Assembly (NCBI RefSeq): GCF_008641065.1
Contig: NZ_VTRS01000009.1
Span: forward strand, 52,602 to 116,601
Length of the DNA: 64,000 bases
From: Rhabdaerophilum calidifontis
GTDB lineage: Bacteria > Pseudomonadota > Alphaproteobacteria > Rhizobiales > Beijerinckiaceae
Reading direction: 5' to 3'
Shown piece by piece: positions 49,079 to 60,100 of this stretch. Each line of letters opens with the position of its first letter. Within the stretch, counting starts at the first letter, position 1. Both the position numbers and the translations under genes were made by a program. The notes below the pieces were generated by a model, which did no database searches, was not told the origin of the DNA, and was given only the letters and a program-made list of their open reading frames with translations.

Positions 49079-51190
49079 TCACAGGGCCGCCGCTCCCTCT
49101 CGCAGGTAGGTCACCTCAAAAGCCTTCACTTGCCGGAAGCGTTGATGCCTGTTGGCCGGGCTAAACCCGTTGTTCAGGTCTGCCCGCTGGAATACGTCGA
49201 GTCCCCGATCTAGCAGGATCTTCCAGCCAGTGTCTGTCACGAGGTGCCGGGCGTGGATTGTGCTCGTCCCGTCAAAGGCCCAGCCAAATTCCACGCCCAA
49301 GGGTGCGATCCCGTCCCGGATCTGCTCAAGATATCCCGTCTGCCGCTCGATGTCGTCCGGGTCCGGAGCGGTGATGAGCTGGAACTGGACGTCCTCCCCG
49401 TCTGGCTTGCGCAACGCCACGACTTCGAGAAGTTCCATTAGGTTGCGCATCTGGTGATAGACCCGAATGTAGGGGTCCGTGAGCGTGATCACCGCCGCCC
49501 CGTCGAGCCATGGGCCGAGAAGCGCGTCGAAGCTCACCCCCTTTTGGTTCTCCACGAAGGTGACGTGACCGGGCGCGGGTCCGCGCGGGACGTCCGGCAC
49601 CGCCGGCGGATGCAGATCGCGTCCCTCCGGGGCGTCCCGGACCGGCGCGGAAGCGGGCGCGCCCGAATCCAAGTGGGGCGAGTCTGGCTCGATTGCCGCC
49701 TCGCCCACCTCCTCGACGTTCCGGCGGTGATACCAGCGCGGGTGCTCACGCTCCTCGAGGGTCTGCACCTTCGTCACTCGACCCGTCTTGTCGGCGAAGT
49801 TGAACTCGACCTCCGGGTAGGTGCTGTCGATCCGCATCAACTGGTCCTTGACGCGTTTTCGCCCCTCTATTGCGAGAGTCAGCAGCTCCCGAATTTCCTC
49901 CGGAGTCGCGCGCCCGTCCGGGAAGAGGAGCTTCATCAGGCCGGAGAAGGTCTTCTGCACCCCGTCCCGGTCTCGGGTAGAGATGGAAGCATCCAGCGTG
50001 AACAGCTCCCGGTAGTCCATCGAGCGGTCCTGCCCTCGCAGGTGACGCAGCACCTCCGCGAGGTAGTCTACGATGAAGCCGTAGCCGGTCGCGAACATCT
50101 CTCCGCGGATGACGTCGATCTCCCAGCCAGGCAGGTAGGCGTGGAGGCGATCAATGAAGGCGCTATCGTAATACTTCTCAGGCAGCTCCTCGAAGAGGTC
50201 GGTATGCTTGAGCATGTACGCGACGGAATGCTTGGTGTTCCCGATGAACGCCATCGACGCCTCCGCCCCGAGCGTCTCGACTCCGCGCGAGAAGGACTTG
50301 TTCGCCAGGTAATTCTTCATGATGTCGACGAGCGCCTTGTCGACCTTCTTCTGCCGGCCGGCGAACTCGTCGAAGGCGATCGTGTCCCAGTAGCCGACGA
50401 GACCGATCTTCCCGCTCGCATTGCTCACGAACAGCTTAGGGACGGTTACCTCGCCACCAGAGATCAGGATCCCGTGCGGGGAGAACTCGGAAAAGATGTG
50501 CGATTTGCCAGTCCCTTTTGGGCCAAGCTCGATCAGGTTGTAGTTCCGCTCCACATAGGGGATCAACCGCAGCAGCTGGAGGAGCTTGCTGCGCCGGCCG
50601 AACGCGTCCGGGTTGAACCCGATCGTCTGGATCAGGAGGTCAATCCACTCCTCCGTCGTGAACTTTGCCCGCCCGGCCAAGTACGCGTCGAAGTCGAAGC
50701 TGGACATCTGGATCGGCTTAAGCCCCGCGAGAACCCAGGGGACCGAATTCGCCTCCTCCTTGTGATCGTATTCGAGGTCCGCGATCGACCAGACCCCGGA
50801 GACGAGCATCTTCTGGTTCTTCTTGACCGTGTCGCTGTCCACCAGGACCTTCTTGATCCCAAGGTTGGCAAAACTGGCCTCATAGGAGTCAGTTTTCTCG
50901 TTAAGCGCGACCGACACCTTGTCTATGACCTTACCGCGCCCCTTCTCGCGGATGTTCGACCGGATCAGGCCCGCTTCGTTGCGGTGCACGTAGTGCCGGT
51001 GCAGGATCTCCTTCACGGTCTCGATGCCGGTCTGGATCGAGGCCTCATCATCGGTGGCGCAGTATTGGCCGAGCAGATACTCCAACACATAGGTCGGCAC
51101 GATGGCGTTGCCCTTGACCGCCTTCACCAGGTCCTTTCGGACCACGAAGCCCGCGAAGTGCTCGTTAGTCTTGTCGTCGAGGTCACTCAT
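49079..51190 (-). CDS. brxL: BREX protein BrxL with MITD1-like C-terminal domain
   Basis: A 703-residue BrxL. The N-terminal NEHFAGFVVRKDLVKAVKG and YVLEYLLGQYCATDDEA, and the AAA+ core with Walker A ELGPKGTGKS (221-230) and Walker B WDTIAFDEFAG (268-278), are standard. Instead of the usual C-terminal Lon-like domain, residues ~545-703 contain ITLTDPYIRVYHQMRNLMEL, STIHARHLVTDTGWKILLDR and GLDVFQRADLNNGF, the pattern of the phospholipase-D-like domain of eukaryotic MITD1. A Pro/Ala-rich linker joins them. BrxL is a DNA-binding motor needed for BREX defence. Confidence 0.9.
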   Translation of the reverse strand: MSDLDDKTNEHFAGFVVRKDLVKAVKGNAIVPTYVLEYLLGQYCATDDEASIQTGIETVKEILHRHYVHRNEAGLIRSNIREKGRGKVIDKVSVALNEKTDSYEASFANLGIKKVLVDSDTVKKNQKMLVSGVWSIADLEYDHKEEANSVPWVLAGLKPIQMSSFDFDAYLAGRAKFTTEEWIDLLIQTIGFNPDAFGRRSKLLQLLRLIPYVERNYNLIELGPKGTGKSHIFSEFSPHGILISGGEVTVPKLFVSNASGKIGLVGYWDTIAFDEFAGRQKKVDKALVDIMKNYLANKSFSRGVETLGAEASMAFIGNTKHSVAYMLKHTDLFEELPEKYYDSAFIDRLHAYLPGWEIDVIRGEMFATGYGFIVDYLAEVLRHLRGQDRSMDYRELFTLDASISTRDRDGVQKTFSGLMKLLFPDGRATPEEIRELLTLAIEGRKRVKDQLMRIDSTYPEVEFNFADKTGRVTKVQTLEEREHPRWYHRRNVEEVGEAAIEPDSPHLDSGAPASAPVRDAPEGRDLHPPAVPDVPRGPAPGHVTFVENQKGVSFDALLGPWLDGAAVITLTDPYIRVYHQMRNLMELLEVVALRKPDGEDVQFQLITAPDPDDIERQTGYLEQIRDGIAPLGVEFGWAFDGTSTIHARHLVTDTGWKILLDRGLDVFQRADLNNGFSPANRHQRFRQVKAFEVTYLREGAAAL

Positions 51191-51201
51191 TCGCAGGCTC
51201 C

Positions 51202-53709
51202 TCAGAAATCAAAGTCAGTGGTCATGCCACGCCGCAGCTGGAAGCGGTGGGTGGCATAATCCTGGTAATGGCTGGTCTTTCCGACCCGTTCACGCAGCTT
51301 CAGGATGACATCCTGATTGTTAAACCGGTCGGCCTCCCGCGAGAGGAGGAACTTGCGCGGCATTTCCCGCTCGCGGGCGTTTTCGGAGCGGAAATCGAAA
51401 ATCAGGGTGTACTCGTCGGAGATCAGTGTGCCGTCCGTCGCATAAATGCCGGCCAGAAGCTCCCGAGGCCGCATCTTCTCCGAGACAGGCTGGGTCTGAT
51501 AGAGCGTCACCGCTGTCTGGCCCGAGGAGATCAGGCTGCGGCCCGTGACGAAGATCTGCACGTCGACCTGGCCCACATCCGTCTCGCGCTGTTTGCCGAC
51601 CCGGATGACCGGGATGACCACTTCCTGCAAGCTGGCGCCGCCATGTACGAAACGGCTGCCAGCGCCCTTCACGCGCATCCGGTTGATCGAATTCGGGATC
51701 AGGACGTCCAGTCCACCAGAAAGGCCCAGCCCTGCTGCGCCGAAGTGCTTCATGCCTGATGTAGGTGTGAGGCCCCGCCCAATCACAAAACGCCGGTTGC
51801 GGAAGAGGATCTCGGCGCCCTGCGGATCGGCGATCGCGAAATCGCTCTCGTCAAGAGCACGATGCTGATAGAGGAACCCGTGATCCGCAGTGATGAGGAT
51901 GTTGGAGAAATTGGCCGAAGTCAGCTTGCGGACGAGCTTGGTCAGATCTTCGATAGCATCCTCAGCCGCCTCGGGCAGCTTGTCTTCCGTTTGCAGCTTG
52001 TCGCCGATGGCGTCGATGCGGTTGTGGTAGACGTAGACGATGTGATTGTCGCGGAAGAGCGCCTTTCCGTCATCGGTGCGCATGTTCATCACGTCTTCGG
52101 ATTTCAACGCCCGCGCGCTGTCTCCCTTACGCCCCGCGGCGAGCAGCTTTTCTCGAGCCGCAAGACCCTTGGTATTCTCCCCGTCCGAGATGACATCGCC
52201 GCTTCCGTCCTCTGCCAGGGCGAGCGCGCTGTGCGGCAAAAGCGCCGCCATGCCGAGCTGAGTGTAGCTGGGCAGCGAACTGATCATGGGCTTCAGTTCG
52301 GCATCGAAGCGATCCAGAGCGCGGATCCGGCGCAGGCATTCCTCGCCCACCTCGAAGCGGAGGGCGTCCGAAATGATCACAGCGACCTTCTGGTCCTTAC
52401 GCCGGTACTCGGCGGCCTGCTCCTGATAGAAATTGGCCTGCGATGCGAAGCCGGGGATCTTCCACTCGCCGAGGCCGGCGATCTGATCCTGCCATGCGTC
52501 GTTCAGCGCCAGGACGAAGTTGTTCGTGTAGCGGTTCTCGACGGACGCATAGAGGTCGGCCAGGAGGGACGCCTGACCGCTTTTCTGCATGTGGTAGATG
52601 AATTTGCGGTAGAGCTGATCCAGCCGATACCAGCTGGTCACATAGCGTTGCACGCCCTCAGCAGGGCTGGTCATCCCCAGGTTCGTCTCTGCGAGCGCCT
52701 GCTGGAACTCGGTGGCGTAACCGATTGCCTGATAGATGTCCGCGTAGGTCGGATACCAATGGCTCTGGCGCCGCTCGCGCACCCAGTTCAACGCCTCCGG
52801 CGCGCTCACGGATTGGGCTGACATCGCGCGGACGATCTCGCGGATGATCTGGCGGTCGATTTCCTCGAAATGATCGACGCCCACCAGAGTGCGGAAATCA
52901 CGCTTTTGCAGATCGGCGGGGATCTTCAGCAGATCCTGATACCGGGCCGACAAAATCTCGAAGGCATCCGTCCAATGGCGGTTGTTCTTCCAGCGGCGGA
53001 AGACCAACAGCGCCTCGGCGTTCAACGCGCCGTCCTCCCCCAGAACGCGGGCATAGGCCGACTGGAACAGCGCGATGGCGAAGTCCTCGAAATCCGGCTC
53101 ATCGGGCTTGTAGCCATAGGCCTGGCCGACCTGCTTCCAGAGGAAATCCGTCAGCCCCGAGCGCTCGATCAGCCTCAGGGCGTCGTCCTTGTCGACGGCC
53201 AGCTCGCCCAGCAGCGCCTCGATCACCGTGTCCAGCCCGCCCTCGGCGCCCGCGCAGATGGCCAGCATGCGGATCCGCATCTGGGTCTGGGTGTCCGAGG
53301 ACGAGGTCGGCATCAGCCGCTTCAGCGCCTCGACGCGGGCCTTGGCGCGGAAGAACTCGATATGTCCGCGCACCACGTTCTCGAACTGCAGCGGCAGGCC
53401 CAGCTCGGCCAGCCAGATCGCCGCCTGGTCGGCCTTGAACACGGCCGAGGCCAGCTGCAGGTCCAGAAGCCAGTTGTCCACCATCTCGGGCTCGGGCCCG
53501 TCCTTGAACAGCAGGAAACGGCCCTTCGGCTCTTGCCGCAGGATCCGGTACTTCAGGCCGAACTCGTTGTTCGCGATCTCCAGCTTGGTCACGCCGGGCA
53601 GATCGACCGCCTCGAACTCCGCCCGCATGTCGCGGTCGGCGTCGTACCAGAAGACGAGCCGCTTGTCCTCGAACAGCTGCCGCAGGCTGGCGGCGATGCG
53701 GTCACTCAT
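51202..53709 (-). CDS. pglZ: BREX phosphatase-fold protein PglZ
   Basis: An 835-residue PglZ of the BREX type 1 system. The alkaline-phosphatase core has VAVIISDALRFEVGEECLRR (DALRFE 448-453) and ILITADHGFLYQ (TADHG 607-611), the metal-ligand motifs. The N-terminal LFEDKRLVFWYDADRDMRAE is family-typical. It starts inside the pglX 3' end (8-base overlap). PglZ is essential for BREX; its enzymatic target is not settled in the literature I know. Confidence 0.96.
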   Translation of the reverse strand: MSDRIAASLRQLFEDKRLVFWYDADRDMRAEFEAVDLPGVTKLEIANNEFGLKYRILRQEPKGRFLLFKDGPEPEMVDNWLLDLQLASAVFKADQAAIWLAELGLPLQFENVVRGHIEFFRAKARVEALKRLMPTSSSDTQTQMRIRMLAICAGAEGGLDTVIEALLGELAVDKDDALRLIERSGLTDFLWKQVGQAYGYKPDEPDFEDFAIALFQSAYARVLGEDGALNAEALLVFRRWKNNRHWTDAFEILSARYQDLLKIPADLQKRDFRTLVGVDHFEEIDRQIIREIVRAMSAQSVSAPEALNWVRERRQSHWYPTYADIYQAIGYATEFQQALAETNLGMTSPAEGVQRYVTSWYRLDQLYRKFIYHMQKSGQASLLADLYASVENRYTNNFVLALNDAWQDQIAGLGEWKIPGFASQANFYQEQAAEYRRKDQKVAVIISDALRFEVGEECLRRIRALDRFDAELKPMISSLPSYTQLGMAALLPHSALALAEDGSGDVISDGENTKGLAAREKLLAAGRKGDSARALKSEDVMNMRTDDGKALFRDNHIVYVYHNRIDAIGDKLQTEDKLPEAAEDAIEDLTKLVRKLTSANFSNILITADHGFLYQHRALDESDFAIADPQGAEILFRNRRFVIGRGLTPTSGMKHFGAAGLGLSGGLDVLIPNSINRMRVKGAGSRFVHGGASLQEVVIPVIRVGKQRETDVGQVDVQIFVTGRSLISSGQTAVTLYQTQPVSEKMRPRELLAGIYATDGTLISDEYTLIFDFRSENAREREMPRKFLLSREADRFNNQDVILKLRERVGKTSHYQDYATHRFQLRRGMTTDFDF

Positions 53710-56700
53710 CCGCGGCCTCCAGCCCCTTGATCGGCTTCAGGGCCGCGCCGAACAGCGGGTAGTTCCGCTTGACCCCGTCATCCAGGTCGATCTCGATCTT
53801 GGCCTGCGCCAGCGGGAAGATGACCTCGCGCTCCCATTCCTCCAGCTCGGCGAGCTGCTTGGCGATCACGCCCACGTCCTTCAGCGCCTTTGTCCGCTGG
53901 GTCTGGGTGGCGGCGGGGTCGTCGGACAGCTTGTCCAGCCGCGCGCGCTCGGCCTCGAGCTTGCGGATGAACTCGCGCAGGTAGTCGTTCAGCAGGACCG
54001 AGACGGTGTCGGGCCGATAGCGGTGCATGTAGATCAGCGCCTGGAACGTGCCCTTGGGGGAGGAGAACATCCAGTAGATCGGGCGCTTCTTGTAGCGCTT
54101 CACGTGGTCATCGTAGAAGCCGCGCGTGAAATACTTGCGGATGTCGCCGATCTGCGCCTCGACGAAGGCGAGGTTTTCGCGGAAATGCGCATCGCCGAAG
54201 GTCACGCGCAGGAACTTGCGGAAGCGGTCCACGATGTCGTCGGCGAACCAGTCGGCATCCAGAACGGGGATGACGTTGTCCTCGTCAGGCAGGAAGCTGG
54301 GGTTCGGCACGCGGGCCAGATAATCCGCCGGCGTCTCGCCCGGGTTGGCGAGGATCAGGCCCGGCGCGTCGAGGCTGTAGCGGCCGAACATGCAGCCCAC
54401 GGCGTAGGACAGGAACTCGGCCATGGTGTCGGTGCGCAGGCGGGCTTCGCGCTCAGCTTCGGTGCCCTTCACGCCATAGCGATAGGCGGGGTTGCAGGTG
54501 AGGGTGATCTCCTCGATCGGGACCTCGGGGGTCAACTCGTCCTGCAGGCCATAGGCGTCGATGAAGATGCGGTTGTTCTCTTCCTCCAGCAGCTGCATTT
54601 CGTCCGTCATGGTCTGCCAATGGGTGCGCAGGCGGGCATAGGTGACCTCGAGCGTCCCGGCCCGATGATCGGGCGAGAGCAGCGGGAGCGTGGTGAAATC
54701 CCAGGAGGTTTCGTAGGCATCCCAGTCGGATTTTGCGATACGGCGAAGGGATCGAACTTGGTCGATCTGCTTCACCGCAAGGCCCGGAAGTGAAGACAGA
54801 TAGCCTGGGTGAAGGTTGATCGTTGGATTGATCAAGGGCAAAGCTGTTTCTGTGATCTTTGAATTCAGCAGCCCGAGCAGATACTCGATTTCGACATCAG
54901 TTTTGGGCTGGCATAGGCCGGCTGCGGCATCGAATATGAAGCCGTCGGAGTGGAGCCTGAATCCGTTGCGACCGGTTGTGACAACGGTCCAGCATATCGC
55001 GGGCTGAAAAATATTTGAAAGATTGAAGTTATGCGCCCAGATTCGATCGCTGGTCGGATGTTTAGTGTTCTGAAGCAGAGAGCCGTCATTCTCCCAATTT
55101 ACAAGGCTTTCTTCGTTTCCCGCCCATTTTCGGAACTCCCCGCCCTTTGCATAGGGAAACCACTTTCTTCCAGATGCCTTGGCCGCCTCTCGAGACGCGG
55201 CTCCAAATTCGGCTCGCTTACAGGATACCTCCTGCCACTGGCGCACGTGCCATTCGTTCTTTCCAGTGGCCATCCCAATTCGAAAGTCGCAGAAGTCGCC
55301 AAGCAAAGTTGACCGTGGGAACGTTTCCCGAAGCGCCTCACTCACCCAGTAGGCAATGGGACTTCCTGGAATTTTCTCAAAATCCTTGGATGACACCATC
55401 GAAAGACGCTCGTTGTTTGGCGGGAACTCGAGCGGAACTCCGTTATCGTCGGTTTCGTAATATCGAACGCAGCAGAATCTACCGTTGAACTCAGCCTTTG
55501 GCGACTTTTCGCAGACGAAGGCACAGGTTCCGAAGTTAATTCCCATGCTTGTTCCACCCTTGCCAAGGTATGGCATGTGAACCATCGACTGAATTGTTGT
55601 CTCTTCTAGAAGGCGTATCCTAAGCTTCTCAAATGACCCCAGGAACATCCAGCTTTCCATCGTGACCATCGCGCTGAAGCCACGCGAAACCGCAAGGCTT
55701 AGCCCTCGCTCAATGAACGCAGCAAACAGATCCGATTTTCCGTCCGGATAGTTCTTCTTCGTGAAATCTTGGATTTCGGAGTTCATCCCCTTCCCGCCCA
55801 TATACGGCGGGTTGGCCACCACCACGTGATACTTCGGCGACAGCGCCTCGGCCATGCGCAGCACGGAAACGACCCGCTCCTGCACCTCCTTCAGCAGCAG
55901 GTCGCCGCCGAAGTCCCGCGCCTGCACCACCCGCAGAGTCTCGGCCGGGTCGCGCAGTTTCGGCACGATCAGCGAGCCGAAGTTCTTCGCCTGCTCGAAC
56001 TGCAACAGCGTCTCGCGGAACTCATCGGTGAACAGGTCGCGCCCCACCACGGCCGCCACGTCCTGCATCTCGGCCGGGGTGAAGGTCACGTTCTGCAGCA
56101 CGACGATGTCGGGCTTCGCCTCCATCCGCAGGAATCGCCGCCGCCCCAGCCGCGCCGCCGCCTTCATCGCCAGCGCAAAGGCCGCGAGCGCCCCTGCGCG
56201 GTCGTCGATCTCCACCCCGGTCAGGTTGTGCTGCAGGATCAGCGCGGGGATCCTGTCGGCCTCATACCCCTCTTCCTCGTAGATCGCGTGGAGCAGGTCG
56301 AAGGCATAGGTCAGCATGTGCCCCGACCCGCAGGCCGGATCGCAGACCTTGATCTCCTCGGGCTTGCCGATCTTCAGGAAATCCGTCTCGGGCTCTTCCG
56401 GCGCGATGTAGTAGTCCATCCGCTCGGCCAGCTTCGACCCCGGCCGGTTCAGGAGCCACAGCCGCCCCAGCGAGTTCTCGACCAGGTAGCGGACGATCCA
56501 GTGCGGGGTGAAGAGCTGCGTGGCCGCCGGGATGTTCTCGGCCGTGATCTTCTGGTTCTTCTTGAGGCCTGCGAAGACCTGGTCCTTCTTTTCCGAGATG
56601 TAGAACTGGTAGAGCCAGCCGATGATCTCGACATCCTTGCAATCGTCCTCGGGCATGGCGTCGCGCAGGCGGGCGAGGATCGAGGTCGGCGAAAGCAGAT

Positions 56701-57196
56701 CCTCGGGCATCAGGAGTTCGGTGTAGTCGCCCACCTTCTCGAACAGGAAGGGCATGGGCTTGTGCCAGGCGTTGCAGGCATGGACGAGCAGCGCACGATA
56801 GGCCTCGCCCTGCGGGTCGCGGCTGGGGCTGCGGCCATCGAGAAGGGCCGCGATGGTGGCGGGCGCGCCCTCGGGCAGGTTGCCCGCCATCGCCTCGGCC
56901 AGAATCTCGGGTCGCGTGGCGTCGCCCTCGGGCGAGACGACGCGCGGGTTGGTGTAGCCGTTCACGTCCATGAAGCGGAGCGCGGTGAAGCGGTTGAACC
57001 AGGTGTAGGCGACCTGTTCGATGACCTGGGCCTTGCCGGTCTGCGCGATGGCGGCGTCGAGCTTCTTCATCGCCGCAGGGTTCTCACGCCGGGCGGAGGA
57101 GGCCGGGTCGATGACGACGGAAAGCTTGGCGGTGACCTGATCGATCAGAAGGTTGCGCGCGGCTTGCGCGAATTTCTTGAGGGCGTTGGTATCCAT
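53702..57196 (-). CDS. pglX: BREX adenine-specific DNA methyltransferase PglX
   Basis: A 1,164-residue N6-adenine methyltransferase that marks host DNA in BREX. Motif I is VCDPACGSGHML (DPACGSG 286-292) and the catalytic motif is NPPY (462-465). Target recognition lies roughly in residues 500-850, where base composition drops clearly (about 54.7-55.8 kb), suggesting an exchanged specificity region. The ATG at 57196 overlaps the brxC stop (TGATG). Length is normal for the family. Confidence 0.97.
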   Translation of the reverse strand: MDTNALKKFAQAARNLLIDQVTAKLSVVIDPASSARRENPAAMKKLDAAIAQTGKAQVIEQVAYTWFNRFTALRFMDVNGYTNPRVVSPEGDATRPEILAEAMAGNLPEGAPATIAALLDGRSPSRDPQGEAYRALLVHACNAWHKPMPFLFEKVGDYTELLMPEDLLSPTSILARLRDAMPEDDCKDVEIIGWLYQFYISEKKDQVFAGLKKNQKITAENIPAATQLFTPHWIVRYLVENSLGRLWLLNRPGSKLAERMDYYIAPEEPETDFLKIGKPEEIKVCDPACGSGHMLTYAFDLLHAIYEEEGYEADRIPALILQHNLTGVEIDDRAGALAAFALAMKAAARLGRRRFLRMEAKPDIVVLQNVTFTPAEMQDVAAVVGRDLFTDEFRETLLQFEQAKNFGSLIVPKLRDPAETLRVVQARDFGGDLLLKEVQERVVSVLRMAEALSPKYHVVVANPPYMGGKGMNSEIQDFTKKNYPDGKSDLFAAFIERGLSLAVSRGFSAMVTMESWMFLGSFEKLRIRLLEETTIQSMVHMPYLGKGGTSMGINFGTCAFVCEKSPKAEFNGRFCCVRYYETDDNGVPLEFPPNNERLSMVSSKDFEKIPGSPIAYWVSEALRETFPRSTLLGDFCDFRIGMATGKNEWHVRQWQEVSCKRAEFGAASREAAKASGRKWFPYAKGGEFRKWAGNEESLVNWENDGSLLQNTKHPTSDRIWAHNFNLSNIFQPAICWTVVTTGRNGFRLHSDGFIFDAAAGLCQPKTDVEIEYLLGLLNSKITETALPLINPTINLHPGYLSSLPGLAVKQIDQVRSLRRIAKSDWDAYETSWDFTTLPLLSPDHRAGTLEVTYARLRTHWQTMTDEMQLLEEENNRIFIDAYGLQDELTPEVPIEEITLTCNPAYRYGVKGTEAEREARLRTDTMAEFLSYAVGCMFGRYSLDAPGLILANPGETPADYLARVPNPSFLPDEDNVIPVLDADWFADDIVDRFRKFLRVTFGDAHFRENLAFVEAQIGDIRKYFTRGFYDDHVKRYKKRPIYWMFSSPKGTFQALIYMHRYRPDTVSVLLNDYLREFIRKLEAERARLDKLSDDPAATQTQRTKALKDVGVIAKQLAELEEWEREVIFPLAQAKIEIDLDDGVKRNYPLFGAALKPIKGLEAADE

Positions 57197-60100
57197 CAGA
57201 CGATCACCTTCTTGCCCGCGGCGATCTCGGCCATCAGGGTCTTGCGCAGTTCGTTCACGTATTGGTCGACATCGGCCTCCTCGGCCAGATAGGGGCGCGG
57301 ATAGGCCACCTTGATGTCCGAGGCGTTGACGTAGGACGGCGGCCGTGGCGCCGGGGCGGGCCGTTCCTTCATGCCGGGATCGGCCGGAGCGGGCGCCGGG
57401 GGCTGCGTCATCCGCGCGATGTCTGCCAGCATCTGTTGCATCAGGCCGGAGCGCGCGCCATTCGCCCGGTCGCGCAGGATCGGGATCATGGTCACGGTAT
57501 CGAGCCCAGCCTTGTGCGAGGCGACGCTGCGACGGATCTTGTCCTGCTGCTCGGGGGTGAGAGCCTCGAACTCGGCCGTCTGGGCGACCTTGTCGGCGCA
57601 TTCATCGACGGCGGCGATCACCGCCTTGCGCTCCTTCAGGACATCGAGTTCGACCTTGTCCTTCAGGGCGTAGAGTTCGGACTTCAGCGCCTGGATCGCC
57701 GTGCCCTTGTAGCAGTCGGGATCGCGCAGGGCGGCGCGCAACTTTTCCCCGGCGGTGGCATCGACATAGCCGATGTTGGCCTCTTGTGCCTGGAGGAAGT
57801 CGCGGACGTCGTCGTAGATCTCCCGCTGAGCCCCGCCCATGAAGCTGCGGATCTTGTCGAGGATGTCCTCCTTGGCGTTCAGCAGCGAGTCTTCCTGCTT
57901 GACCGGTTCGGTGATGTACCAGGCAGCGGGTTTGCCGACCATGGCGACAACCTGATCCCGTAAGGGCTCCAGCGCCGCGACGAACGGATACTTGTGGTTT
58001 TCGGTGACGAGCCGGTTCAGTTCGTCCGCCAGCTTGCGAATGCTCTCCGCCCATTCGCCGCCGAGAACCCGTGCATCGGAGCCGTCGGCAGGCAAGCCGA
58101 ACAGTTCCTTGTAGAGATCCTTGGCTGCGCGGATCTGGGACGAGGTGAACTCGAGTTGCGGGGTCAGGAGGATATTGCCCAGCATGTGGCTGTTGTTGAG
58201 CGCCCGGGCGAGTTCGGCCCCTTCCAGCGGCGTGCCGTCCGACCGGGCCTCGCATTTGCCTTTTCCGGACAGGCTGGCGGTGAGGCACAGGGTGGCAACC
58301 GTCGGCCATCCGTAGGGCTTTGCCCCGAAGCGTTCGGTAAGGTATTTGGCCGAGACCTTCACTCCGTTGCGGGCCTGGCTCTGAATGTGGTTCAGCACAT
58401 CCTGTTCGGCTTCCGTCAGGCCGGTACCGGCTTCGCCAAACAGGGTGGACGTCGGACTGGCGGCCTTGGCGATGTCTGCTTCGACGTAGTTCACGCCCCT
58501 CAGCATCGGCAGGTTCACGTAGACCTTGTCGACAAGCGCCTGGAAGGCCTTGACGATGCGGTCCTGGGGATCGTCACCGCCGATGTCCAGTTCATCACCA
58601 CGCACGAAGAGGCGTGCGGCGGCCATGAGTTTCCGCAGGCGAAGTTCCAGATCTTTCGCGCGGCGGCCGTTTTGCTCTCCCTTTTCGAGAATGATCCGGT
58701 CTCGGCCAGGCTGGGGCGATCCGCTGCGCGATTGCCGGATGAACTTGTCGGTCTGCCGGAACAGGGTCAGATCCCGAATGAACCGGACATCCGGCTGCAG
58801 CACGATCGCCAGTTCCTCGCGCCCCATGTTGCGCATGCGCACAGCGTCAGGAGCCGCAGCATCGTCACTGAAGGGGCTGATGATGTTGATCGAGAGCTCG
58901 TATTCCCGGCCCAGCAGATGGTCATCGAGCTTCCGGCTGAAGGAATACTCATAGCCCGTGGTCAGGTGCTTGATCTTGCGGTGCCGAAGGATCGTGTCGA
59001 AGGCAAGGGTTTCCAGCTCCTTGCTGATCTCGGTCGGATCGACATCCAGCGCCTTGATCTCAGCCTCGACGTCCTTCTCTTCGTTTGTGAGGAATTCGTA
59101 GACCTCGCCATTGCGCTGAATGTAGGTTTCGCGCTCGAGACGCGCCAAAGCGTCTTCGATCTTTCGCCGTTGTCCCGCTTGGTCAGCCTCGAATTCCGAC
59201 AACAGAAGAACGCTGATGTTGCGTACGGTCGGCTTGAATTCCTTCACATACTTGACAAGGAACAATGCTTTCAGAACGCGAACCGCGAAGGGATCGTCGA
59301 GGTTCCGCTCGGCGATCTGGATGGACTGTTGGACGGCGGACTTTAACGCGGTGCGGATCCCCTCGAACATCAAATCGAAGGTCGCGAGCCCCCCGACAGG
59401 ACGATCGGCAAGGGTTTTGGCGACCTCTTGGAACACGCCCAGCATCGAGCGTTCGCCCACGGAGCTATGCTTGCCCTCGAATGCGTTGTGCTGGGAGAGC
59501 GACGTGATCGCCATCTGGAACAGCGTGTACTGATAGGGTGGGAACGGATAGCTCGCGACGAAATGCTCGCGGTCGCGATAGTTCTTCAGCCGGATCGAAC
59601 CATCTGCGAAATCGAACAAGGTCTTGAGATTGTTCTCCTCCTTGTCGTGCAAATTGCCCAGCATGATCTGAGCCGCGTCGGTCTTGGACAGCAGGCGGCG
59701 TTGAATGACCTCGGCTACATCCGCCGAGTTCAAGGGCATGCGGTTGGCAAATCTTGCCTGGATTTTCGAGAAGTCGTTTTCCTGCCGGGCAGTCATGTCC
59801 CCGACGACTTCTGTAATGGCCTGCTGCGCCGTCACTATGATCCACGCCTGACCCTTGCACTTCGTGTTCAGGCTCTCGGCGATGGTCTGAAGGTTCGTCA
59901 TCAGCTTGACGTTGTCGGCAATGTACTGGCCGACCTCATCGACGAAGAAGTTCAGTCTGAAATTCGGCACCTGCCGGTCGATCCAGGCCTTCACCGTGTT
60001 GGCGAAATCTTCGATTGAGACCCTCGTATCTTTTCGGTACTGTGAGAGGATATCCTTGGCATCGACGGGATCTGCGCCAGTTGCCCGTGCGAATGCCGCA

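Noticed and set aside
57197..57601. pglX starting upstream at 57601.
   Set aside because: The extra 135 residues come from the 3' end of brxC read in another frame; the conserved pglX start is MDTNALKKFAQAARNLL at 57196.
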